Positions 44,401 to 56,525 of a stretch of DNA of 64,000 nucleotides are shown piece by piece (position 1 is the stretch's first letter; each line of letters opens with the position of its first letter). Source of the DNA: Kryptolebias marmoratus (taxonomy: Eukaryota; Chordata; Actinopteri; Cyprinodontiformes; Rivulidae). A model generated the notes under the pieces. It did not search any database and was not told the DNA's origin. It worked only from the letters and a program-made list of their open reading frames with translations. A program made the position numbers and the translations under genes. The DNA lies in contig NC_051437.1 in the NCBI RefSeq assembly GCF_001649575.2, forward strand, positions 19,127,350-19,191,349, read 5' to 3'.

Positions 44401-47400
44401 ACAAATCCTTTGCTTTTTGTCTGGAAGCTTTACTGTAATAAGCTCCAAACACTCAAGCACGGTTTCCAACCTTCTTTGCATATGCTTTGTTTATCGTCAG
44501 TGAATACACGACCATGTCTGAATATGTTAACTCCAACAGAGTCGACGCACAGCTTCAGTGCTTGTAAAACCAAAACGAGGATAGACACATCCGGACCAGG
44601 GGAAACAAAACAAACAGATATTTTTCTTTACCTTGAAGGGGCAACGCCAACAAGATTCGGCCCCAGTCCACGAAAAAGAGAACTTGGTCCCTCTTTTTCA
44701 AGAATTGATCTGAAAAGAAAGCATGCACCATTAAACACAGTGAAATATTTACCAAACAGTCATGAAGATACAACATGGTTTATTAAATATCATTTGGAAC
44801 ATTATATTAGACGACTTTCAGGAGGATGAATGTTTTTTTTTCTGCAATCCTCCTTGGGGTTACATCAGCTGAGTTCACTGGATTCTGGACTGAACTTGGT
44901 GCCTCGATTAATGTTTGGCATGTCACACCAGCCACATCCCCACAGAAGAGGTGAGGGGTTTTAACTCTTTGTAGGAGGTGGCCCTCCCTTGCCACATGAC
45001 TCGTCTGCTTTAACAGGAACTCTGCGGAGGGAGGGGTATGATTTGAGCCGGTTCCGTTAATGTGCGGCACGCTGGTCAGCCAGGGTTCATGGACTCTTCT
45101 CTCTGTCACGACACCGGACACCTCTCCTCAAACAACGGCAACCTTAAAGGCAACAGGAACATTTTCCTCGCTGAAGCAATGATCAGTGTCACGGATTCGT
45201 TGGCTGCAGTTTCAAGTTAAATTCACTTAAGACTGCAAAGGAAAAATTGAAGAAAACTCACAGCAGCTAAGCTGAACTATAAAAACAGACAAGACAGAAA
45301 CACATTTGTTCGGCAGCAACTAAAGATCATCCTTTATCATTTTCACAGCAGCAGCTGACACCAGTCTAGACCAGCTCGGCGTGTGAGCCTTGTGGTCTGG
45401 GTGTAACACGACACGGACCCAGCACCCTGGTTAACACTGTTCCTCCTTCGCTTTCAGTCAAGTGGAACGGTTTCTACTCCTTATCAAGCAATCTCAGCAA
45501 CCATATTAAGGAACTACTTTCATGAACGTCATTAGTTTGGCCAAATGTAGAGACTGGCGGGAAAAAAAAAAGAAAAAAGATGATTTGTGTTGGCACGAAC
45601 AGCTGGTTAGGAGCCCTGTGAGCAGGACACAGGGCACTTAATCCTCACTTTATGTAAGACCAGATTAGAATTCTTGATTTTAGAACCGTGAAGGCAGAGA
45701 GTAACATAAAGTATTTCCAAGAACTACATTCAACAACTCCAGCAGAACTTTATAACACTAACGCAACATAAGATTATTCTTCTGAACAAAATACGTAGGA
45801 TGATAATTCAAACAGACAAGTAATTTGCGAACAACAATCCAGATAAAAGCAGAATGCACCAGCTGTCAGGGAGGAACAGTGTGTCCCTCCGTTTTCAGGT
45901 AAAAAAAAAAAATACAACGTCTCAGGGGAAAGCCCGTAGAGCTCGCTGCATCACGGTTTGCCTAACAACAGCAACACAGAGAATCATCTCACCGTAGGAC
46001 CTGCAGCAGCCCAGGTGCAACCGTCCCGGGTCGGATAACCCCAGTGCCATTCAGGGTTCCCAGCTGGACCTGGAAGATCGGCCGGAGGGAAAGGCCAGAG
46101 GACTGCAACCGCGTCTTCAACACCTCCAGCGGGCATGTCGCGATGGCTCCCACTGTGCCACTGCATCTGCAATTTGATCACACAAACAGAAACACTGTAA
46201 GCATTTGGGATGTTTAAAGCCTGGATTACACACTGAAGCTTCGCCTAAAAAAATGTGCTTTTCTATTAATACACTGATTCACCTCCCGAGACCCCGAGTC
46301 CTCGTAAGAGGACGCTGCATTGAAAAAAAAACAAATGTACACCAAACAAAAGCTTGGGTCTCAGGAGGTAAGAGCGGTGAACAGTCATGGTCAAAGATGG
46401 TTTCCTGACTCTGGAAACACGTCAACTGAACACAACATATCTGGTTCCTCAACTCTGACGTTATAGTTGCACAAAAATGGGGCTTTTTGCCTGAGAGGAA
46501 GTGTTTTAAAAAGAGCCTTTTTCACAAGCCTTGCATAAACTATGCAACTAGTTAAATAAAACTTCCACATATGTCACAATAAAAACAACAAATTATAAGT
46601 TTTTGGTGAATCATATCTGAAGGACAACATCAAACATACTAACCCAAATATTTATTGTGGTGAACTGTGGAAATACACAAAAAGAAACTACACTTTTTGA
46701 GTTTTACTAAAACAAACACACAGGTAGCTGTGTTGTTGTAGATGTGAACACTGGCTGTGCTTGTGGCAGGACTACTTGGTTTTAAAAACAAACTATTCAG
46801 TCATAAAACAGATTTTAGACAATCCCAGTTGCTTTTCAGCGTCAAGGTCATGTTAGAATAACTAGACATTTAGTGGGTTAAAGTATTTGTCCTGTGTCCT
46901 TCAAGGGCAGACAAAATTGTTTTTTCATTCTCCTTTTTTTTTAACAAAAAAATTACATTTAACGTAGTAGTTTAGCTACATAATCTGTAAGATGAAGCAT
47001 TAACTGTGCACAAAGATCATCTTTATATAAACAGCCATAATGTGAATTTCATGGGTGTATAAATTAAAACTTATTCTCTAAAAACTATAGTTTCTGCCCT
47101 GAATACAAGCAGCGCACAGTAACCTGCTGCCCCACTGACATCTGAAGGGTAAACGACGCAACAAGTGATAAGACGAAAATGTCACCTTAGTTATTAGCAT
47201 TAATGATAATGTACTGTAACAACACCACAGCTTCACATCAGATCATTAGGGGTTTATAGATAATATCCCTCGGTGTGGTGCTGGGTTGCTGGTATCAGCA
47301 GCGAAGTCAGGAGCTTCGGTGTTATGTAACAGTGAAGGGCATCCAGATGCTAACAGCTAGCTACAGTCGTGACAGGCGGCAGACAAGGCCTGTGCTGAAC

Positions 47401-47981
47401 TTGTTGAACAGTAACACGTTTCTGTTTCTAAAACACGAACTAAATAAAATCTAACACGGTCACTCCCAACGAGGAGCCACCCCGCATTATCTCTACGAGC
47501 AGCGGCGTTAGCCTGCTAGCTTGCTTGCTAGCTCTGCGGCGATGACGGACTTCCGCGTGGACGTTAATCCCCCCAACAACAGAAGCCGGCCGGTTTTTAT
47601 CCGACACGACCCGAGCAAGGTCGGCCATTTAAAGCTTTTCACACAAAACGTAGCCTTTATTTTTCCACCGATCACCGCTTATTTATTTCACACAATAATA
47701 CCGAGTCTGACACGGAATAAAAACGAAAGAGAGGGTTTTAACAGCGGTCTAAAGCTAACGCTATAAAGCTAGCTAGCTAGCTAACCAGCGCCACTCGCAT
47801 TTAACATTCCTGTTTGGAGGCTAAATTAGATTAGACAATAATTTAAAAAATGTTTTATAGAAAGGGTAACACGTTGCATATGCTTTGTGTTTGTTTCCAC
47901 CTTAAATTAGCCTTCTGGTGATTATTTAACACTGACTTACCCCCCGGCGAAGAGATGCAGCAGCGTGTCTTTTTGCGTCAT
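41448..47981 (-). CDS. slc25a33: mitochondrial pyrimidine nucleotide carrier
   Basis: Inner mitochondrial membrane carrier of the SLC25 family exchanging pyrimidine (deoxy)nucleotides. Seven exons on the minus strand: 47981-47941, 46166-45993, 44709-44632, 43647-43547, 43131-43064, 42007-41727 and 41637-41448. They total 933 bases, or 310 residues plus stop (human 321). It starts [14 protein letters not shown]. Carrier signatures of the three repeats are [22 protein letters not shown] and [34 protein letters not shown] and [12 protein letters not shown] match SLC25A33 better than its paralogue SLC25A36. The C-terminus is [15 protein letters not shown] 4-codon uORF (48007-47993) lies just upstream of the start. 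The next gene on the same strand is spsb1, as in human 1p36. Confidence 0.96.
43225..43500 (+). repeat. dispersed ~300-bp family repeat, copy E
   Basis: Contains CGCCGTCTTTCATGTCAAAG, CTCAGCTACAGCCACACCAA, GTGGCAGCCATCTCGA and the end block GTTTCATTAAAACTTGTCGA...GGTTCATGAGATATTA. It is intronic in slc25a33, between exons 4 and 5. Confidence 0.75.
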
Positions 47982-48049
47982 CTTTTTATTCTTCAAACAG
48001 CCACCATGTTCTTAAAGGCTTCTAAGGCAGAACCGCGATCAAACAAACA

Positions 48050-48260
48050 ATAAAAAAAAAGGTTTATAGTTTTATTGTTCCGAAGCTCCTCTGTTTCTCT
48101 TTTTTTTTTTTCTCCGGGCCGGTGCGACGGCGGCGCCTGGATCAGTCTGTCAATGGACGGAGAGCCGGGGAGCTGCGGGGTGACATAAGAGCGCGTGACG
48201 TCTTTACGTCAGAGGGCCGGACGGGGGTGTTGTCCGTGACGTAAGCACGCGCGCCACTTT
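48050..48260 (-). promoter_or_regulatory. CpG-rich promoter region of slc25a33
   Basis: CpG-dense sequence (GGTGCGACGGCGGCGCC, GCACGCGCGCCACTTTGGCC) directly upstream of the first exon. Three ACGT-bearing motifs (TGACGTC, TTACGTCAG, GTGACGTAAG) resemble CRE/ATF half sites. The transcription start is not resolved. Confidence 0.5.
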
Positions 48261-50579
48261 GGCCTTTTGCGTGTTGTTGCACAATTAAACATCTAACATC
48301 AACAAATTGAAAAAAAACAACCGGAGAAGACTTTGAACTCCTGATCTTCACCGGTTCAGGGACAAAATAAGAGACAGAATCATAAACAATATATGTTTTA
48401 TGTTTTAATAATCTGAGATTTTACTTTTAATCCAATAAATTAAGATGAATGCATAAAGACAAATACCTCAAATTTTTGTAATCAGTTAAAAATAGATCAA
48501 CAAATTTAACAGGAACAGGTTTGTAGCTCGATGTCCATGTTCATAATTTGAATTTTGGTGCCAGAAAGACATTTAAATTAAATTTTGGGTCTTTTTTTGT
48601 GTTTTGAACAACATCCTGCAAGTGAGCAGAATTTGATGATACCTAACTTTGTTTTTAAAAGCAATCTCAATATAAAATTTCAGCTGCTCAAATGTTATTA
48701 TTTTTTGATAAGTCCAGTGTTTTCTCAAGATGACGCTCACTGAATTGGGGCAAGTTATAACAACACCTGGGATCTTTCAGTTTCAAACCATATTTATGTT
48801 AAAATGTACGTGCAGAATGCGGTTTGATAATGATTTTTGACTTTGACCTTTCCCCCAAAAAGTAAAATAAAACAAAACAAAAATAAAATGCCTCTATAGC
48901 AGCATCTGTTGCTCAGAAACTTTGCTGATGGCTCCACAAATCTGAAAACTACCCACATGGTTCTTCCACATGCCATTGAGGCCCACATTTGTTTAATGAA
49001 GGAGTTGTTGAATTCCCCACTTTGTCTTGTTTTTTTCAAATTTCAATCATCCAGTAAAATAAAAACACACCAAACGAGTCAGTCGCAGAAGGAGCTGCTG
49101 GCAGAGAAGACTTGGCGAGTTTTAAATGGGTGCAACCCACAAATGCATTTTTTTCTAACAAATGTGGCTCCATTTAAGGGGAAATGAACAGGTTTTCCAA
49201 CGACATGAGGTTTATTTCTAAGAAGCATTGTTATGACAAAGAAATTATCGACCAAACACAAATTTCTTTTTTTTTTGTGTAAGTTTGTTTACATATCCAC
49301 ACTCAAGGCCCTTTGCTTTATCCCACATGATGCAGTATTTAATTTGTTATTATGAGTAACGAAGAGTTTTCTACTTTAATCTTACCTCCCATTTCACACT
49401 GAGAAACAGTATTTAATGTACTGCTGCATTTCTCCAAGCAGATTTTCACTGTGTGCGATTCTGGGGAATGGATCAGCTGCAGGGACCCAGTGAGGCGAGT
49501 GGTCATCCAGCAGCGACGCGATTTGAGCTTCCATTTCTTCAGTTCATAATCTACCCATCAAAACAAGCACTGTGGAAATTTGCGGCCCCGTAACGGTCTT
49601 CTCTGGTGCATGAAAAACAATGCAGCAAGGGCGATCACACTCCACCAGAGAACACGCTGAACCGCAGGCTTATCTCTTACCCGTTATTACCTCCTGTTGA
49701 CATATTAGCTTTCAGAGTTTGTCTACCTGGAATTAGTTTAGAAGTAAGATGAAAAGCTAAAGAAAAACAGCTTCTTTTTATTTTTTTATTTAACGACAGG
49801 AAAATTACAAACCAGCAAAGACTAGAATTAAGAACAGAAAACAAAACAGGGCTCCATGACTGCTAACTACTGTGTGTTCTCATAAACAATAGATAATGTT
49901 TTGGGGTTTTTTTTTCTTTTTTATCAGCCGACTTCCCTTGCACTGCATGCAGGTAAGTCTGGAGGTAGTCTATCAGCACATTCACTTTGATAACACCTTG
50001 TTTATTTGCAACGAGAACACCTGAGTCACCATGACAAACCGTCAAGCAGATGCATTTGCGTTTTACTTTGTTTCAAACTGTAACACCGTTTCCTGTCATG
50101 CCGTATTGACATGAAAACACCGACCCCCTCGGTCCGTCGGTTTGCTTTTTGTGCCAAGTTCAGAATTCTGTTTGTTTATTTGTGTTTATTGTTTTTAACC
50201 GAGCCAGCGGCGTAGTGCCTGGTTTTGCGTAACGAGCATTCGGTGTCGTTTTTAATCGGCCGTGCCAACACGACCGATCTAATTTAGGCTTGTGTAAATG
50301 ATCCAGTCTCTAAAATTATGTGCCACTCCTCCACCTCGGGTTTTAATTTACTTCCTCACGTCTCTGATGCACCACTTTAGAGTCACGTAGTTACTCCACT
50401 AAACATACAACCACGTAGGGGGAAAAGAAATACACCCCCCTTCCAGCTCCACCTATCAGGACATAATACGATAATCTGGTTTAATCAGGTTCTAACATTA
50501 GTCAAATGTAACCTCAGGTGTTCAAAGACACAACAGATTCCAGCATGTCTTTATGTATGAAACAAGAACAAAGCCCAGA

Positions 50580-51250
50580 TGGAAAAGTAGGGTGTGGAGG
50601 AACTGAATTCACTCCATGTTTCAGTGGTTGATTCTTTTCCTGTGGCTACAAAACAAACCCAAATCATCATCCCTCCACTACCGTGCTCGACAGTTGGGTT
50701 GAGTTTTTTTTTTCTGTTGGTATGCTATGTTTGAGTTTCCAGAAGCATGGCGCAGTGAATCTCATCTTTCATTGTTGCAGATGTTCACACGCAGCCATGA
50801 CATAGAGAGAAAAGGCAACCATTTCAGCCTTTCCCTCAGTGTCCCGTCACAAACTTTAACCTTTAACCTGCTAACTAAGAACTGCAGAGTCTGAGATGAA
50901 ACTCTCTTGTTTTTTTATTTTTTATTTTTCTGAGCATTGCAAGGTCTGACCTTGGGGTGAATTCTTTGCTTGGCTCAGACTGGCAGCTGTCCTAAATGTT
51001 TTCCAGAATGAGGAACTTCGAACTGTCTGAAAATGACCTTTAACCCACAGATCGATAAATAACTGCTTCCCTAAGGTCGTTGCTGATGTCTTTCCTTCTT
51101 GGCGTGGTGCTAATGTACATCTGTGTGCTCCAGAGCAGCAAACACCTGCTCTCGGTCACACTGATGATGAGCAGTTAGTTTGATCAGTGGCAGTAAGGGA
51201 ATTTTGTTTTCCACACAGCTTTTCCATCTTTGTCTTTGTTTTTGTTCAAT
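50580..51250 (-). mobile_element. Tc1-like transposase relic
   Basis: Read on the minus strand, the right part resembles a Tc1 N-terminal helix-turn-helix (RRKDISNDLREA-like, about 51110-51040). The left part carries the degenerate V-H-G-G-M-I-W core near 50690. Stops and frameshifts interrupt it throughout. Boundaries are approximate, as terminal repeats were not identified. Confidence 0.6.
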
Positions 51251-53164
51251 AAATGCTGACATGGTAGATTCTGCTGGGTGATTTCTTTGTTGATTTTTTG
51301 AACCCAGAATTAAAAGAGGATGTACTTAGTCTTTCTCATGACTGCACATGTTGGCTTGAAGCTGTGCTGTCGGACGCGATGTTGACAAAAGACGAGCGGT
51401 TCAACCAAAGCAACACGAACAGTTTCACTCGACACAAGCAGACATGTTTTTGACACTCGGACAGTTAAAATCAGAACATGCTGCTAAGATTTTGATGCAT
51501 GAAGTGTCTGAAAATATTAGCTACGAGGGAATAGCTGTTCTGCAGAATAATTTGCTCTAATAGCTTCATTTCATTTTGGTTAAATAGTTGACTGGTTGTC
51601 AGAAATATTTTTAGAAATGCTGACACCAAGTGACCAGGCAAGCAATGTACAGCTGTGGAGGAAAAAAAAAAAGACCCGTCTTCTCCTTTAGCCACACCTG
51701 GTATTGATTCTCGTTTGTTCTCAAAATGACCCATTTTACTCTGAATTTTATTTTATTTTGCCTCAGAAAACCAGATCCTGCTGAGCACCGTGTTGGATTT
51801 AGTTCCCTCTAAGAAATCTCTCAGCTTCTTTTGTTGTTGTTGTTCCAGCTGCTGTGACTAATCCTGGGCTTTATGTAAAAAAAAAATGAACAATTACAGG
51901 GATTAAAATGTCTCAGTTTGTGCATCGTTAACTCTGACACAGAAAACGCGCCCTGGTGCATCAGCGTTAAACACCTCCTGTAATTCTGCACAAATCTTAC
52001 CCTACGTCACCAAAACAAGACATTTCCACCAGCGACAAACATATCCAAATAAAATGTCTTACATTTTCATCAGTTAAATTAGTTTAATAAACTGTCTGTC
52101 ACTCATGTAAATCTTGACAGCATCATAATGAATTAAAAAATAAAACAAACCTTGTTGCTTTTCTTGAAATTCAACAAATCTCAGCCAACAATAATTAGGA
52201 TTCTGCTTTAAATAAACTTATAAAAGTAAGGCCTTTGTTTGGTTTAAGAGTCACGATTTTCCTTTGCTTAGTGTCACCGTTTACAGTTCGAAAGACCTTT
52301 AATTACTAATTTATTGAGCACATAGTGTGTAAAAAGTTATCATAAAGAGTAAAACAGAATCTTGAAGCAACCAAAACTTTCCTTTAAGTAATCTATTTTT
52401 TTCTCAGGTTAATTAAATTAAATAAACACGAAAAAGAGACTTCTAAACTGACTGGATTCTTCGCCGGCCCATCTACCCAGCATGAAGTATTTTGGTTCTC
52501 CCTGAAGGTGGTAAAAAGCAACAACACATGATTACATAAGTGTTCGTGATATTTCAAGGCTCATGACCTGCAGCCATAAACTGAGACCTCAGCTCACTGA
52601 CTGTCACAAGACTCAGGACTATTTGTAGCCATAGTTTGGAAATCAGCTGCCCGGGTAGGGAGATGTGATTTAATTATTCAGTACAGTAAAAAAAAAAGAC
52701 TCCACATGATTACTAATACCCATGTAGCCACGCTCACTTCCAGCAGACTCGACTTTTCTGAAAAGGCTGATAAGGAATCCCTAAAAACGAACAGAAAGGT
52801 CAGATCTGATCTGTTTATCTAGTGCAGGGTTAGAGGCCAAAAGAATGACGAAATGTTCTCCATTCGAGTTACGTTTTACACCAAATGTTCACATTTAGTA
52901 CTGGACTTCATCCGTCTTGATGCATTTCAGTAAATCATCTCATTTAAATGTCTGTCTTGGATCGAGCTAAAAACGCGTTCAACTTGCTGTAAAAAAAATA
53001 AAATAAAAGATGAAACAAAATGTTCTTAACTTTTCCTGGAACGAAGGTTCTGAAACCTGGTAATAAATATTAAAGTGTAGCTTAAACTGACGCGTGTGTT
53101 TTCACTCTGCAGACAGTCAATGTTTGTAGTTTTAATATCACATAATATCAAATTACACATAATG

Positions 53165-53490
53165 AAAGGGGCTAGCATTCCTTGAAGGGAATGCATATCA
53201 CCCGCCGCCAGTTTTAAACTACAATCACCTCGTGCTGAGAAAGTGGGCGGAGCTTTGGTCAAAACTGGACGATCTCATACGATGTTTCGATCTCAGGTTA
53301 GCTCTCAGAAAATATGTTGGGGATGACTCTCAGCTACAGCCACGCAAAAAACTTTAGCTTCATTTGTCAGTTTGGCTGAGCTGTAGCTGACTGATTAGCT
53401 GCGGTGGCCATCTTGAACTGGGGTGACCCTAAACGTTAACAGATGTAGATGTACTTCCAGTCATTACTTTCTGAGAGCTTCTTGACCTTT
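53165..53490 (+). repeat. dispersed ~300-bp family repeat, copy F
   Basis: Begins with a palindromic GCATTCCTTGAAGGGAATGC followed by ATATCACCCGCCGCC, nearly identical to the start of copy A. The core (GACTCTCAGCTACAGCCACG; GCGGTGGCCATCTTGAACTG) follows. It breaks off inside the end block at ACTTTCTGAGAGCTTC. Confidence 0.8.
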
Positions 53491-54429
53491 GACCTATCGT
53501 CACCTTTTACCTGTTGTTGTTCTCCTTCTTATCAAATATTGCTTGATAACAGCAGTTTGATAACAAACTGAGGAGAAAGCCTTGGCGGATGACTGCAACT
53601 CAGCTTGTTTGCGGTTTGTTTTTGTTTCTTGTGTGAAGACCTTTCTCCCCCTCGTTTCCTTGTTTTCATAAGTCCAGCAGACAAAACATGAAGATAAAGA
53701 AAAGGAGAAACAACTTTTTTTTTAAACTTTAAGAGATTTGCTCTAGTTTGCACATCGCCCGACTCCTGCAAATATCACCCACTCCTCATTTGGCCTTGGA
53801 CGGATCGCTGACCTCTGACCCTCAGCGGGCTCTGGGCCTTAACCCTGCCTCCTTGTCGTGGTTCTGTCGAGGCCTGAGCAGCCTCCAAGTTCCTCAAAGA
53901 CGAAGCGACGACCCTCCACAGCTTCTGCTCCGGTGAGGCACCTGTAACTCTGTGTGGTGAGATAAAAGCAGCGATTTTGGAGTCTGGCTGTTTCTTTTTA
54001 ACCAATGCAAACTGATTAATAACATCTTCTCCCAGTCCGATGTTTCATCAAAACTAACCTGACAACCTGGCAGACTTTATAACATCTTCCAACCAAATTC
54101 CAAAGTGAACTATTTACCATAATAGTTTAAAGTATTTAAACTTCTTGTGAGGATAAAAAAAATAATAACATGTTAAACTAATAACCACTATTTTGACTTT
54201 AGATTACTTAAGTGTTACTTGTTGCTGTTTCATCTTGATAAAACCTCAAAGTAATTACTTAATAGTTATTTTTCAGATTATTCCCTAAAATGTTAAGTGT
54301 TAGTCTTATTTTTGTGGTTGTTTTTGTTGTTGATTTTCTTGATTTAGTTCATTTTTGTAATAAGACCTTAAAGACTAAATTAGTTTTCCTAGTAAGTAAG
54401 TTTTAGCTAAAGATTGAGCTGCACAGTTG

Positions 54430-54720
54430 TTACAGTTTCCTTAAACTCTGACTAGTGGTTTGTGATATTTTGCTAACAGGCAGACAGTATAGCGCTCAGC
54501 ATGCGTCAGGGATTCTCTGCCAGTAAAACACCAAATTTTAGCTCAATATCTGTGAAGTTATTTTGTGTTTGCTAAGGTTGATTAGTTGTGGCAGCCATCT
54601 TGACTCCAAAGGTTAATCAGCTGCAGATCCAACGATCACTTTGAGAGTTTCATTAAGGTTTAATCAGCGGTTCTTCATCATCCTTTCACATTTGTCTGCG
54701 GGCAATAACCATGTTAAAGC
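54430..54720 (+). repeat. dispersed ~300-bp family repeat, copy G
   Basis: Starts with an end block (TGATATTTTGCTAACAGGCA), then the core AACACCAAATTTTAGCTCAA and GTGGCAGCCATCTTGACTCC. It closes with TTGAGAGTTTCATTAAGGTT. Confidence 0.75.
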
Positions 54721-54962
54721 GAAACACAAAGGTGAAACAAAATGGTGGCATTTTTTGTTTTTCATCCGTTACCCTCGTCTAAAACGCCAAGTTGTCAACT
54801 TTGTTAAATGAGCTAAATAAGTGAAGCAAACATGGAGCTGAAGCTGAAAACCTTTGTGGGGCTCTCACAGACCTTCTGATTAATCTCTAAAGTTACTGAT
54901 AGTTCATTTAAAAAACCAACACCCACTGAGAAGTCCTTAAACGTCACACAGTCCAGCCTGGA

Positions 54963-55112
54963 GCAGTGGTCCAATCCTGGTCCACTATCCTGCAGGTTTT
55001 AGATGTTTCCCTGCTTAATCACTCATTCATTCAAACCAGGTGAGTGAAAGCAGAGGAACATCTAAATCATGCAGGATAGTGGCCCTCCAGGACCAGGACC
55101 AGACACCACTGA
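54963..55112. mobile_element. short inverted-repeat DNA element (MITE, hAT-like)
   Basis: Left side: CAGTGGTCCAATCCTGGTCC...ACTATCCTGCAGG...AGATGTTTCC. Right side in reverse: ACATCTAAATCATGCAGGAT...GGACCAGGACC...ACCACTG. The arms pair over most of the element's 150 bases. The phrase pattern is widespread in fish; the hAT assignment is tentative. Confidence 0.65.
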
Positions 55113-56525
55113 CCTAGTTAGCATTTAATTGGATACCTGAGCAGAGCTGACGAAAAAAAAAGTCTGACTTCTCAACAGAATATCGAGGAACACAGATAAT
55201 TTGAAATAAACTTTAATAGATACTTAGAAACAAATCTACAACAAGGAATACAAATCAGGTGGAAGTTGCAAGCAAAAACAAAACAAAAGGAAGGTGTAGC
55301 ACTGTGTATCCACATTCATCTGAGTGCTGAATGTTTGTCACTTAGAAACATTTAAAACCTTTTAGATAAGTTCAGGATATGGCATTTGACAAAATGTTGG
55401 CAGTCTGGCCTCCTTTCAGTACATTTGTGCAGCGCTTCGTAGATTGTCGTTTTAAACGGTGCTTTAAAACCAAAGTTTGCTAGTTCAACGCAGACCGCCT
55501 CCCAAATCCCCCGCCCGTCTCATGCACATTTCATAAACACAAACATTAACGGTTCTCAGGCATCTGACCCCAGAGTCGACCAGTAATTACACTGGTTCCT
55601 CTCTGTTCTCTGGTTTAATATGTGCAAACCAGTGCTCAATTACCGGAGAGACTCTGGGAGTTTAAAAACACTCTTGGACCTCAACAGCACGTGGTTGAAA
55701 TCTACCGCACTTTAAAAAACAAAAGAGTGACAAAAACTCTTAAAAAAAACAAAACAAAAATGGGTTTCCTGCAGTTGCATGCTACAAATAATCACAGTGA
55801 CATTATCTTTCTGTTAAAGAATGCTGCTGATGTTACGACGGGACACTTCCACATCACAGAAACCTGATAGCGCAGCGAGTGGTCGGTGCTGCTCTTCAGC
55901 TGCTTCAGTGCATACATCCACGCCCCACTAACAAAGCTCTGTGGTGATGGCCAGCATCTCTTCTCTGAGTGACATCGTTTAAAAATCTTTTCTAAATAAA
56001 AACAACAACGGGGCTTTCTTGTATCTAATGCTCAATTTGAGACGACCCGCCGTTGCCATTGAGTGTGCTGCCACCTTGTGGTGTCATAGAAGCAGTGCAC
56101 CATCGTGTCGACATTTAAAGTTCAGTGTTCACCTCAGAACTGTCGTAGTACAATATCTTAAATTCAAAGGCTACAGGACAGGAATGCATAAATGGAGAAG
56201 TTTGGAGGTCACAGCAGAGGCACTGACCACTTACGCCACACAAACCTACAAACTGAAGGTGGCTGTAAGAGCGTCAGCTGGATCAGTGTGTGCATAGTGC
56301 TCAGTGATTCCTGATTTTACAAAGTTCAAGAATACGATTGCAAAGAGTCTTAAAAACAGGATAAGAAACTCAAAAAAGGAGTCTACCCACTGCCGGTGAA
56401 GTGTACATGCTGAATCAGCCCTGGAGACTTGAATAATGCTGCCAAACGGGTTAAACCCAAGGACGATCCCAGAGAAATATGAGAAACAAAAGGAGGGCTG
56501 AGCGTGTCGACAGTCAGCGCTGTCA

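Larger units (their letters stand above)
48400..55200. other. long intergenic region between slc25a33 and spsb1
   Basis: No protein-coding gene recognised. It holds a Tc1-like relic (50.6-51.2 kb), two copies of the ~300-bp dispersed repeat (53.2 and 54.4 kb) and an inverted-repeat MITE (about 55.0 kb). The remainder is AT-rich unique-looking sequence with no detectable RNA gene. Confidence 0.5.

Noticed and set aside
47440..47766. Short open frames on both strands in CpG-containing sequence at 47.5 kb
   Set aside because: They lie in intron 1 of slc25a33, without homology or splice partners. A divergent short transcript is possible but unsupported.
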